From contig NZ_JABEMA010000010.1 of assembly GCF_013004605.1 (NCBI RefSeq), positions 1 to 32,222 of the forward strand: 32,222 nt of DNA, given 5' to 3'. Both the position numbers and the translations under genes were made by a program. This stretch comes from Pseudokineococcus marinus (GTDB taxonomy: Bacteria; Actinomycetota; Actinomycetes; Actinomycetales; Quadrisphaeraceae). Of this stretch, positions 15,145 through 22,486 are shown one piece after another (positions within the stretch are counted from its first letter, which is position 1; each line of letters starts with the position of its first letter). A model generated the notes under the pieces. The model was not told the DNA's origin, did not search any database, and saw nothing but the letters and a program-made list of their open reading frames with translations.

Positions 15145-15756
15145 GTGCACGAGCTGATCTACGTCTTCGACGCCTACTGCGGGTGGTGCTACGGGTTCGG
15201 GCCGCAGGTCGCTGAGCTGGACCGCGACCCGGGCGTGAGCATCCGGGTGCTGCCCGGCTCCCTGTTCAGCGGCGCCCGGTCGGGCCCCATCGGGGACTAC
15301 CCACACATCCCGGCGGCCAACGCCCGCATCAGCGCCGCGACCGGGGTGCGCTTCGGCCCGGCCTACCAGGCGCTGCTGGCGGACGGGCAGGTGTCAATGG
15401 ACTCCGACGACGCCGCCCGAGGGCTCCTCGCCCTGCAAGCGGTGGCCGGTCACGGGCGCGACGTCGAGCTCGCCCGCGCGATGCAGGAGGCGTTCTACCT
15501 CGACGGGCTCTCCCTGTCCGAGGCCGAGACCTACCGGCGCATCGCCCAGCGCCTCGGCCTGCCGGCCGACGACGTCGAGGCCGCCTACGCCCACCCGCGC
15601 ACCCACGCGGCCGCCCGGGACCGACAGGCGCAGGTCGCCGCCCTCGGGGTGGCCGCCTACCCGACCCTGCTGGCCCGCACCCCGGCCGGCCTGGCCCAGG
15701 TCGGCAACCCCACCGCGACCGCCGACGAGATCCGGGCGGCCCTGCGCGACCAGTGA
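15145..15756 (+). CDS. DsbA-like thioredoxin-fold oxidoreductase
   Basis: 203 residues from GTG 15145, with GGAGAAG upstream. The active site CGWC is at residues 12-15 in LIYVFDAYCGWCYGFGPQVA, at the very N-terminus without a signal peptide, so the protein is cytosolic. The inserted helical domain follows (ANARISAATGVRFGPAYQAL, LARAMQEAFYLDGLSLSEAE). The cis-proline loop is GVAAYPTLLA near residue 171. This matches the FrnE/DsbA-like group, which reduces or isomerises thiols in oxidative stress. It follows the HxlR gene by 45 bases in the same direction and is probably the last gene of that operon, before the strong terminator at 15767. Confidence 0.88.
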   Translation: MHELIYVFDAYCGWCYGFGPQVAELDRDPGVSIRVLPGSLFSGARSGPIGDYPHIPAANARISAATGVRFGPAYQALLADGQVSMDSDDAARGLLALQAVAGHGRDVELARAMQEAFYLDGLSLSEAETYRRIAQRLGLPADDVEAAYAHPRTHAAARDRQAQVAALGVAAYPTLLARTPAGLAQVGNPTATADEIRAALRDQ

Positions 15757-15766
15757 CCGGCCTCGA

Positions 15767-15813
15767 CGACGGCCGGACCGTGAGCGCCCACGAGCCTCAC
15801 GGCCCGGCCGTCG
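15767..15813 (+). terminator. Strong hairpin terminator
   Basis: Arms 15767-15784 and 15796-15813 are 18 nt each with one mismatch, around an 11-base loop; the stem begins CGACGGCCGG. It sits between the convergent DsbA-like gene (end 15756) and OhrR-like gene (end 15888). No U-run follows, as is common in high-GC actinobacteria, and it may work in both directions. Confidence 0.8.
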
Positions 15814-15887
15814 CGTCGCGCCCGGACCCGCGCTCGTCCAGCACGGGACCTCAGGGCCTCGGGGGCTCGTGGGCTCGGGGGCTGGCG

Positions 15888-16373
15888 TCAGGGGGTCGCG
15901 TGCTCGACGGCTCGCAGGACCGGGAGGAGGGCCTGGTGCAAGGTGATGAGCTGGTCCTGGCTTAGGCCCAGGCGGGCGACCACCTCATGAGGGACGGCTT
16001 CGGCGCGCTGGCGCAACGCTCGTCCTGCCGGGGTCAGGCTCACGACCACCGACCGCTCGTCGTCCTGGCTGCGCTCCTTGGTCACCAGACCCGAGATCGT
16101 CAGCCGCTTGACCAGCGGGGACAGCGTCCCGGAGTCCAGCTGGAGCAGCCGCCCGAGCTCCTTGACCGACAGACCTCCGTGCTGCCACAGCGCCAGCATC
16201 ACCAGGTACTGCGGATGGGTCAGCCCCAGCGGTTCCAGCGCCGGTCGGTACAGGCCGATCACGTTGCGCGAGGCCACCGCCAGGGCGAAGCAGACCTGCC
16301 GGTCCAGGGCCAGCGGGTCCTCGCTGGGCGCCGCCTCCTGGGCCGCTGGCGTGGGCCTCGCCTCGATGGTCAC
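15888..16373 (-). CDS. ohrR: OhrR-like MarR regulator
   Basis: 161 residues from GTG 16373. The OhrR hallmark is at the N-terminus: LDRQVCFALAVASRNVIG with C28 in the place of the peroxide-sensing cysteine (C15 of Bacillus OhrR), then YRPALEPLGLTHPQYLVMLA. The winged helix follows: LSVKELGRLLQLDSGTLSPL and VKRLTISGLVTKERSQDDER. OhrR represses an organic-hydroperoxide reductase gene (ohr) and is released when the cysteine is oxidised. No ohr gene lies next to it; the divergent gene at 16491 encodes an unknown 89-residue protein. A longer start at ATG 16438 would run through the operator-like region and is less likely. The ribosome site before GTG 16373 is weak. Confidence 0.85.
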   Translation of the reverse strand: MTIEARPTPAAQEAAPSEDPLALDRQVCFALAVASRNVIGLYRPALEPLGLTHPQYLVMLALWQHGGLSVKELGRLLQLDSGTLSPLVKRLTISGLVTKERSQDDERSVVVSLTPAGRALRQRAEAVPHEVVARLGLSQDQLITLHQALLPVLRAVEHATP

Positions 16374-16408
16374 ACCCGACAGCGTACGGGACAGTCGTGT
16401 ACCGTTAG

Positions 16409-16420
16409 GTTGTACGCAAC
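16409..16420. promoter_or_regulatory. Candidate OhrR operator
   Basis: GTTGTACGCAAC has GTTG/CAAC arms about a TACG centre. It lies 36 bases upstream of the OhrR-like start and 71 bases upstream of the divergent gene at 16491. MarR/OhrR operators are short A/T-tolerant palindromes with a central TAC step, so the position and form fit, but the match is not diagnostic. Confidence 0.4.
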
Positions 16421-16490
16421 TGAACCGTGCACCGTTCATCTGTGCGCTGCGCGCGGCGCCGCACGGTCCACGAAGGCCTGAGGAGCAGGG

Positions 16491-16760
16491 ATGGCGAAGT
16501 CGAACGAGCAGTCGTGGCTGGCGCGGCTGGAGGCCACCTTCAAGCGGATCTACGGGCCCGCGGAGGTCGACTCCGCCAGCCAGCTGGATCCGCACGCGGC
16601 CAAGCGCCTGCAGGGCATCAACGGTGACTTCGAGGTCCGCCGCGACCGCAACGGGCGCAACTACCTGGTGGCCCGCCCGGGCGCGCAGCCCCCGGCGCCC
16701 CAGGACGGCACCCGATCCGACGAGGGCGACGGCGAGCCCACCGACCACCCGCGCCGGTAG
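16491..16760 (+). CDS. Unknown 89-residue protein
   Basis: Starts at ATG 16491 with GAGGAG upstream. The N-terminal half is probably helical and charged ([20 protein letters not shown]), followed by [20 protein letters not shown] and a beta-like [12 protein letters not shown]; the last 25 residues are proline-, acid- and glycine-rich and likely disordered. No cysteines, signal peptide or membrane segment. I do not recognise a family. It is divergent from the OhrR-like gene and shares its intergenic region, so it may be under the same control, and it precedes the rhodanese gene by 104 bases in the same direction. Confidence 0.7.
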   Translation: MAKSNEQSWLARLEATFKRIYGPAEVDSASQLDPHAAKRLQGINGDFEVRRDRNGRNYLVARPGAQPPAPQDGTRSDEGDGEPTDHPRR

Positions 16761-16864
16761 AGCACCACCGACCACCCACCCCCGGACCACCCGTCCCGCG
16801 GGCGCCTGAGGTGTCCTCAGCACGCGCCCGGGCCGGTCCCCCGCACCGACCCGATGGAGAACCC

Positions 16865-17767
16865 GTGACGCTGCCCCGAGACGAGCACCCCAAGTTCGCC
16901 GAGTACGCCCACCCCGAGCGTCTGGTCAGCACCGCCTGGCTGCTGGAGCACCTGGGCGAGCCAGGCCTGGTCGTGGTCGAGAGCGACGAGGACGTCCTGC
17001 TCTACGAGACCGGCCACATCCCCGGCGCGGTCAAGGTCGACTGGCACACCGACCTCAACGACCGCGTGACCCGCGACCACATCGACGGCGAGGCCTTCGC
17101 CGCCGTGATGTCCAGCAAGGGCATCAGCCGCGACACGACCATCGTGATCTACGGCGACAAGAACAACTGGTGGGCCGCCTACGCCCTGTGGGTGTTCACC
17201 CTGTTCGGCCACGCAGACGTCCGGCTGCTGGACGGCGGGCGCACCGCCTGGGAGGCAGCAGGCCACGACTACACCACCCAGACGCCGCAGCCCACCCCGA
17301 CGGACTACCCCGTCATCGAGCGCGACGACTCCGCGATCCGCGCCTTCAAGGACGACGTGCTGGCCTTCCTCGGCGGCCAGCTCCTGGACGTCCGCTCTCC
17401 CGAGGAGTACACCGGCGCCCGCACCACGATGCCGGCCTACCCCGAGGAGGGCAGCCTGCGCGGCGGCCACATCCCCGGCGCCCAGTCCGTCCCGTGGGCC
17501 CGCGCGGCCGCCGGCGACGGCACCTTCAAGACCCGCGCCGAGCTCGAGGCGATCTACCAGGACGAGAAGGCCCTCACCCCCGACGAGCCGGTCATCGCCT
17601 ACTGCCGCATCGGGGAACGCTCCAGCCACACCTGGTTCGTGCTCCACCACCTGCTCGGCTTCCCCGACGTGCGCAACTACGACGGCTCCTGGGTCGAGTG
17701 GGGCAACGCCGTCCGGGTGCCCATCGCCGTCGGACAGGACCCGGGCAACCCCACGGTGGGCGCATGA
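16865..17767 (+). CDS. sseA: Thiosulfate sulfurtransferase (two-domain rhodanese)
   Basis: 300 residues from GTG 16865, preceded by GGAGAACCC. The N-terminal inactive rhodanese domain carries [20 protein letters not shown] and [20 protein letters not shown]. The C-terminal domain carries [39 protein letters not shown] and the active-site loop [20 protein letters not shown], with nucleophile C247. The CRIGERSS loop is the thiosulfate-using type seen in actinobacterial CysA/SseA proteins rather than the mercaptopyruvate CG(S/T)GVT type. The enzyme moves sulfane sulfur from thiosulfate to cyanide or other acceptors in the cytosol. Its last four bases overlap the ChdC start (ATGA), so they are co-translated. 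Confidence 0.93.
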   Translation: MTLPRDEHPKFAEYAHPERLVSTAWLLEHLGEPGLVVVESDEDVLLYETGHIPGAVKVDWHTDLNDRVTRDHIDGEAFAAVMSSKGISRDTTIVIYGDKNNWWAAYALWVFTLFGHADVRLLDGGRTAWEAAGHDYTTQTPQPTPTDYPVIERDDSAIRAFKDDVLAFLGGQLLDVRSPEEYTGARTTMPAYPEEGSLRGGHIPGAQSVPWARAAAGDGTFKTRAELEAIYQDEKALTPDEPVIAYCRIGERSSHTWFVLHHLLGFPDVRNYDGSWVEWGNAVRVPIAVGQDPGNPTVGA

Positions 17768-18504
17768 GCCAGACGACCACTGGCCAGGCCATGCCCACGA
17801 CCCCCGCGTCGGCCCCTGCGACGGCTCCGTCGTCGGCGGAGGTCAACGAGACGATCCGCTACACGATGTGGTCGGTCTTCCGCGCCGTGGACCACCTGCC
17901 CGACGAGGAGCGCGAGGAGGCGACGGCCGAGCTCGAGCAGCTGCTCGCCGCCGACGAGGACGTCGTCGTGCGCGGCCTCTACGACGTCAGCGGCCTGCGG
18001 GCCGACTCCGACCTCATGGTCTGGTGGCACGCGCCGACGGTCGAGGCGCTGCAGGGGACCTACCACCGGCTGCGCCGCTCGGCCGTGGGCCAGGTGCTGG
18101 AGCCCGTGTGGTCCTCCACGGGGATCCACCGGCCGGCCGAGTTCAACAAGGGCCACGTGCCGGCGTTCATGGCGGGGGAGGAGCCCCGCGGCTACCTCTG
18201 CGTCTACCCCTTCGTGCGCTCCTACGACTGGTACCTGCTCGACGACGCCGACCGGAAGAAGATGCTGCGCGACCACGGCATGGCCGCGATGCCGTTCCCG
18301 GACGTGCGCGCCAACACCGTCAGCGCCTTCGCCCTCGGGGACTACGAGTGGCTCCTGGCCTTCGAGGCCGACGAGCTGCACCGCATCGTCGACCTCATGC
18401 GCGAGCTGCGCGCCACCGAGGCCCGCCGCCACGTGCGCGAGGAGCTGCCCTTCTTCACCGGGCCGCGCGTCAGCGCCCAGCAGGTCGTCGCCCGCCTCCC
18501 CTGA
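17764..18504 (+). CDS. chdC: Coproheme decarboxylase (HemQ/chlorite dismutase family)
   Basis: 246 residues from ATG 17764 overlapping the rhodanese stop. After a low-complexity N-terminus come [40 protein letters not shown] and [20 protein letters not shown]. The catalytic tyrosine is Y148 in [15 protein letters not shown] and the proximal haem ligand is H171 in [16 protein letters not shown] catalytic Tyr with no chlorite-dismutase distal Arg signature marks ChdC, the last enzyme of the coproporphyrin-dependent haem pathway: it turns coproheme III into haem b with peroxide. No other haem genes are in the window. Because this is normally a core chromosomal function, its presence here suggests either chromosome flanking the islands or a captured copy. 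Confidence 0.93.
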   Translation: MSQTTTGQAMPTTPASAPATAPSSAEVNETIRYTMWSVFRAVDHLPDEEREEATAELEQLLAADEDVVVRGLYDVSGLRADSDLMVWWHAPTVEALQGTYHRLRRSAVGQVLEPVWSSTGIHRPAEFNKGHVPAFMAGEEPRGYLCVYPFVRSYDWYLLDDADRKKMLRDHGMAAMPFPDVRANTVSAFALGDYEWLLAFEADELHRIVDLMRELRATEARRHVREELPFFTGPRVSAQQVVARLP

Positions 18505-18540
18505 GCACCCGCCAGGCACGTCCCCGGCAGACACCTCGCG

Positions 18541-18753
18541 GGCCCTCCCGACCCCTCCTCGAGTCGGGGAGTCGCGGTCCTCCTCGACCCAGACCCGGTC
18601 GTCGCGGCGGGCGGCGACGAGCTCCTCGAGGGCGGTCGCGATGCGCTCGACCTTCCCGAGCAGGGTGACGACCACGGCGATGACGCCGACCAGCAGCGCT
18701 CCGGGCAGCTCCGCGGCAGGCCGTCCCACCTTCAAGGAAGTGCGACGCACCAT
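18541..18753 (-). pseudogene. Possible relic of a small membrane protein
   Basis: Read leftward from ATG 18753, the frame gives a hydrophobic segment (GALLVGVIAVVVTLLGKVER) followed by a helical IATALEELVAARRDDRVWVE and a charged tail. The frame then continues without a stop into the antisense of chdC, which is not credible coding, so the natural C-terminus seems to be missing. A true start may lie downstream, since the first ten codons overlap the 18723 repeat. It resembles a one-helix membrane protein with a cytosolic tail, but I recognise no family and it may be chance. Confidence 0.3.
18723..18746. repeat. Imperfect copy of the 9724 inverted repeat
   Basis: GTCCCACCTTCAAGGAAGTG, then CGAC, differs from the 9724-9747 repeat at 3 of 24 positions, and its arms match at 8 of 11. 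It lies between chdC and the lower-GC pentapeptide gene. Confidence 0.4.
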
Positions 18754-19031
18754 CGGGCTCGACGACCACCGACTCCGAGGCGCGACACGCGCAGATGTCG
18801 ACAGCTGTCCCTTAATGGGTGTCCGTTGCTCCGATGCCCGAGGCACCGGACGTAGTGGCACACGGTTTCGGACGCCCGACCCGGCCCCGGCGGCGGGGTG
18901 TGTCACAAACCATCGTTTGCGGCCGGCGACGTGTTGTCAAGAGGAGTCAGCCAAGAGCAGTGCCGCCACGCCCCTACCGTCACGAAAAGGACTCATCAGC
19001 GCGACTGCCGCCCGTAGGCTCGTTGCTCACC

Positions 19032-20309
19032 ATGACCTTCACGCCCGCCACCACCATCAGCATCGCGACCCTCATCTTCTTGGCAGGAGGGCTCGTCACC
19101 TATCTGGTTACGTCTTATAGGAGACGGCGGAGAGGTGCCTCCAAGCACACGGAAATTGCGATTGTCGCCGTCACTGCTGTCTTCCTCGGCTGCACGGTGT
19201 CATACGTACTTTGGGGCACAAGCGTCAGAGATCACCGTGAAGCCGTACGCACCGGGGCGCTCGCGGCAGGGGCGATCGGGGCTCTTTACAGCCTTTTGAT
19301 CAGCGAACGAAGGCGCGGTATTGAAGAAAGGCGGCAGGAAGTAGAGCAGCGACGTCACGACCTCGAACACGAACGCACACTTTTGGACGGGCACCGCGTC
19401 GCAACCGAGAGGTTTGCGAAGGCAATCGAACTCCTCGGGCACGAGACAGCCCAGGTGCGAGTCGCGGCGATGCACTCGCTGATCGAACTATCTCGTAGCC
19501 GCGAGGAAATGCTTCAGTCTGTCACGAGTGTTATATGCGCCTACTTGCGTCGCCCTTTCATGCCCCCCCTGACGGACTCGGGGGATAAAATCTACGATGA
19601 GGCTCTGAATGGCGCGCAGCGCGAAGAACTAACGGTCCGCAGGGCCGCTCAACGGCTTCTCAACCAAGCACTACAAGAGGGCGCTACCGGCAAGGCGCTT
19701 GACGTGGATTTGACTGGCGCCACTGTTGACCGACTCGATTTCGGCGGTAAGCATCTTGGGCAGCTTCTGTGTCACGACATGACAGTCCTCGGGACCGTCG
19801 ATCTCTCTGACGCGATAGTTGAAGACACGGCATCTTTCAGCCGCTCTCACTTTTTGGGTGATTTTAATGCCCGAAGCGCGACCTTCAAGGGCAACGTATG
19901 GTTCTCCTTGTCACGATTTATGCGAAAGTTGAACGCCGACGGGGCGCGCATTACTGGGGCAGTCACCTTCACCAGAAGCACCTGCAAGGGTCCGGTCTCA
20001 CTCCAAGGCATTACCTGCGAGGGGTACTTCGGCATGTCGCGAGTCAATGCCGCCTCCGGCATAGTGCTCGATAAAGCGCGCTTGCTAGGACATGCAGACT
20101 TCAGCTCGGCCAACATCAGGCATCGAACTGCACTCAATTCTGTTACTCTCGACGGACCGTCACTCAACATGCAAAAAGCGAAGTGCCAACACTTCGAATT
20201 CCACAAGATTGCCGTGGGTAGCGACTGTTCTATCAAGCCGCCCCACGGCTGGCTAGCAGGTGGACCCTCGGGTCGACCCTTCGAGCGCGACAAGGCAGCA
20301 GTTAAGTAG
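19032..20309 (+). CDS. Membrane pentapeptide-repeat protein, lower GC
   Basis: 425 residues from ATG 19032; the ribosome site is weak and in-frame GTG codons lie further upstream. Hydrophobic segments are at about 8-28, 43-62 and 72-90. They are followed by a charged coiled coil (SERRRGIEERRQEVEQRRHD) and the helical motif ATERFAKAIELLGHETAQVR, VAAMHSLIELSRSREEMLQ, typical of the membrane-anchored pentapeptide family in actinobacteria. From about residue 218 come degenerate A(D/N)LxX repeats, for example LTGATVDRLDFGG, VDLSDAIVEDTASFS and FSSANIRHRTAL, expected to form a right-handed beta-helix. The function of the family is not established. Codon use is much more AT-tolerant (many codons such as GAA, TTT and ATA) than the neighbours, pointing to recent transfer from a lower-GC donor. 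Confidence 0.85.
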   Translation: MTFTPATTISIATLIFLAGGLVTYLVTSYRRRRRGASKHTEIAIVAVTAVFLGCTVSYVLWGTSVRDHREAVRTGALAAGAIGALYSLLISERRRGIEERRQEVEQRRHDLEHERTLLDGHRVATERFAKAIELLGHETAQVRVAAMHSLIELSRSREEMLQSVTSVICAYLRRPFMPPLTDSGDKIYDEALNGAQREELTVRRAAQRLLNQALQEGATGKALDVDLTGATVDRLDFGGKHLGQLLCHDMTVLGTVDLSDAIVEDTASFSRSHFLGDFNARSATFKGNVWFSLSRFMRKLNADGARITGAVTFTRSTCKGPVSLQGITCEGYFGMSRVNAASGIVLDKARLLGHADFSSANIRHRTALNSVTLDGPSLNMQKAKCQHFEFHKIAVGSDCSIKPPHGWLAGGPSGRPFERDKAAVK

Positions 20310-20436
20310 CCCCGTAAGGCTAGCGACTCCTCGAAGGTGTCCTCGAAAGTGAGGAACATGAATAGGTCGCCAGCGCCCCCGAGATGGCCATTCGGATACG
20401 AGCGGGCTTGAGCGGTCACCCTCACAGTCCGCGGGC

Positions 20437-20625
20437 GTGACCGCCTGGGCACCTCCTCGGCGCAAGCAGCCTTTTCATCCAGGGGTCGCGACCGCCTGGA
20501 GGACGGCACGCTCGGCCGGGCATCTGCGGCTGATGGTCCACGCCCACAGGCCTTGCTTCAGCTCGGCGTGCAGGTCGCCGGGATGCGCCGGCCATAGCCC
20601 ACATGCGCGGCCGCGGCCACCTGCG
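20437..20625 (+). pseudogene. Frameshifted relic of the small Cys protein at 30660
   Basis: From GTG 20437 the frame gives PFHPGVATAWRTARSAG, which aligns with LFHPGVADAGKAARAAG in the intact gene at 30660. After a 4-base deletion the match continues in another frame as ALLQLGVQVAGMRRP and then a stop, aligning with SVQLGVADETPRRP. The upstream bases also match (AGTCCGCGGGC before the start here, GGTCCGCGGGC there). The cysteines of the intact protein are lost. It is a decayed duplicate; expression is unlikely. Together with 30660 it brackets the defence block at 20669-30573. Confidence 0.65.
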
Positions 20626-20668
20626 GGGCGCTGTGAGGGGCGCCCCGCGGCAGCGGCACAAGCAGTGG

Positions 20669-22486
20669 TCACTGAGATGCAGCCACTCTGCCCGCTCTGA
20701 TCCGCATGCCCTGCTTCAAGACTCCCTCAAGGAGGGTGAAGGGAAGGGCGGCCAGGGTAAGCGCTTCGGGCGAGGTGAGGTTCTCGTAGTCGCGCTCTCG
20801 CCAGGGCGTCTGGTGCTCAAAGCTCCAGGATCGAATGACGGCTTCGACGAAGACCTGCGCGTACCAGTCGTGGACCTGCTCGCGGGCGATCTGCTGCACC
20901 TCCTCCCCGCCTCCGTAGTCGGCCGCCAGGCGGGTGATGGCGTCCTGGACGACTCGGAAGCTCCTATTGGCGAAGATGACGTTGCTGGTGCGGACGTACT
21001 CGGCCGCACGGTCGGCGGGGCGGTCGTCGGCTTCGTCGAAATCGACCCAAACGATGTCGGGCAAGTCGCGGTCGGGGTGGACGCGGGTGGCTGGTGTCCC
21101 GTCGGTGTCGGCGAGGCCGGCGTAGTCACTGCGCTTGGTACCGGCGCCACCGGCTCCAGTCGTGCCGGTGCCGCCGACCGGTCGGGTGCCGTCGCCGCGG
21201 GTGCCGGTGGTGGTCTCGGTGCGGTCTCCGGCGCCCGAGGGCGCGGTGCCGCTGGCCCTCTCCTGGCCGGTGGGGGTGGGACGCCAGGCGGTGACGCGCC
21301 ACAGGTGCTTATAGCGCTGGACGCGTTCTTTGACGGTGCTGGCGTCGGAGCCGTCGGTGGCGTCGCGCACGGCAGCTTCCAGTCGTGCGATCTGCTCGGG
21401 TGGCTTGGCACGGAATTGGGCGGCCCAGTCTTCCCAGGGCAGCGGGGTTCCGCCGATGCGCAAAGTGTTGCGCGAGAGGTCGGCTGCGACGGGGCCGGTG
21501 GGCTCGAGGTAGAGGGCGATCCGCTTGGCGGCGAAGAGGATGCCGAAGTTCTGGGTGCGCACGCGGTGGGTGTTGCCCGTGGTGACTTCGTAGAGCTCGT
21601 CCTGGAAGAGGGCGCCGCTCTGCCCACGGGTGAGGTAGACGTCCTCGTTGCCGGAGGTCTTCTCGGGGAGGATCCACCAGTGGGCCCGCGCCCCGTCGAG
21701 GTCGACCTGCCCGGAAGCTTCGGCGTTCTGGTCTAGCCACCACTGCTGTCCGTTGCAGGTCCTCAGACGCGTGCCGGAGGCCTGCTGGGTGCTGTAGTCG
21801 ATGGGCTCGTCGTGAGGCCACTTGGCGTGGTCGGCGGGCCATTCCCGGACCCGGACGCGGACGCCGTCGGGGAAGCGGAAGAAGCGCCGGTTGAGGTACT
21901 GCACGAGCCAGCGCATCGTCTTCGGGGCGGCCTCGGGCGGGGTGATCGTCGACCGGTCCTCGTCGTCCCCGAGCAGGACGACCATGGTGCCGTGCCCGTC
22001 GTCGATGACGCCGGGGCGCATCTTGTCGATGCCGGTGAGGTAGGGGCGGGCGCCACCTTCGGGGTGGTCGAAGCGCTCGAGGCCCCACTGGTCGCCTTCC
22101 TGGCGGAAGTGGACCAGCGCCCCGCTGCCCTCGCGCCAGGAGGCGTAGACGACACCGGCGGGATTGCGGGCGCCAGCGGTGACCTTGGCCCCGATGCCGA
22201 AGTTGCCGTCGACGCCCTGCTGTCGGCCGGAGACGAACAGGGTGTTGATGTAGCGCACGAGGTCCGGGGAGGTCATGCCCTCGCCGTTGTCGATGCACGC
22301 CAGGCGCCAGACGCCGCGGGTGCGGACGGTGTGCCAGTCGACGTCCCACAGGACCTCGCTGGCGCCGGCCTGCAGCGCGTTGGTGGTGATCTCGCGGTAC
22401 TGCTGCAGGGGGTGGGCGTCCTTGGCGAGCAGCTCGAAGGCGATGGTGGGGTTGCGGACGTCCATGGACTCCAGGTCGGGGATCAC
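20669..22486 (-). CDS. MORC-like GHKL ATPase
   Basis: 605 residues from GTG 22486, which overlaps the DGQHR stop (GTGA). All GHKL motifs are present: N-box REITTNALQAGA with E32 and N36, G1 motif CIDNGEGM (D66-M71), G2 motif GNFGIGAKVTAGARNP (G97, G99, K101), and a GHGTMVVLLG strand for the last motif. The GxFGxGxK form resembles MORC/Hsp90-type proteins rather than the GFRGEAL of MutL. A middle region with KTMRWLVQYLNRRFFRFPDG follows, then a Gly/Thr-rich linker around 400-445 and a C-terminal domain (PDIVWVDFDEADDRPADRAA, YVRTSNVIFANRSFRVVQDA). MutL/MORC-type GHKL ATPases are known in restriction-modification neighbourhoods and are thought to clamp or remodel DNA on ATP-driven dimerisation. 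A role as the DNA-clamping subunit of this locus is inference. Confidence 0.88.
   Translation of the reverse strand: MIPDLESMDVRNPTIAFELLAKDAHPLQQYREITTNALQAGASEVLWDVDWHTVRTRGVWRLACIDNGEGMTSPDLVRYINTLFVSGRQQGVDGNFGIGAKVTAGARNPAGVVYASWREGSGALVHFRQEGDQWGLERFDHPEGGARPYLTGIDKMRPGVIDDGHGTMVVLLGDDEDRSTITPPEAAPKTMRWLVQYLNRRFFRFPDGVRVRVREWPADHAKWPHDEPIDYSTQQASGTRLRTCNGQQWWLDQNAEASGQVDLDGARAHWWILPEKTSGNEDVYLTRGQSGALFQDELYEVTTGNTHRVRTQNFGILFAAKRIALYLEPTGPVAADLSRNTLRIGGTPLPWEDWAAQFRAKPPEQIARLEAAVRDATDGSDASTVKERVQRYKHLWRVTAWRPTPTGQERASGTAPSGAGDRTETTTGTRGDGTRPVGGTGTTGAGGAGTKRSDYAGLADTDGTPATRVHPDRDLPDIVWVDFDEADDRPADRAAEYVRTSNVIFANRSFRVVQDAITRLAADYGGGEEVQQIAREQVHDWYAQVFVEAVIRSWSFEHQTPWRERDYENLTSPEALTLAALPFTLLEGVLKQGMRIRAGRVAASQ

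Larger units (their letters stand above)
18505..19031. other. 527-base region between chdC and the pentapeptide gene
   Basis: Holds the possible membrane-protein relic and the repeat noted separately. The right part (18770-19031) shows no gene; it contains a small inverted repeat CAAAC-catc-GTTTG at 18906-18919 and a drop in GC toward the pentapeptide gene. A recombination boundary here is likely. Confidence 0.4.
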
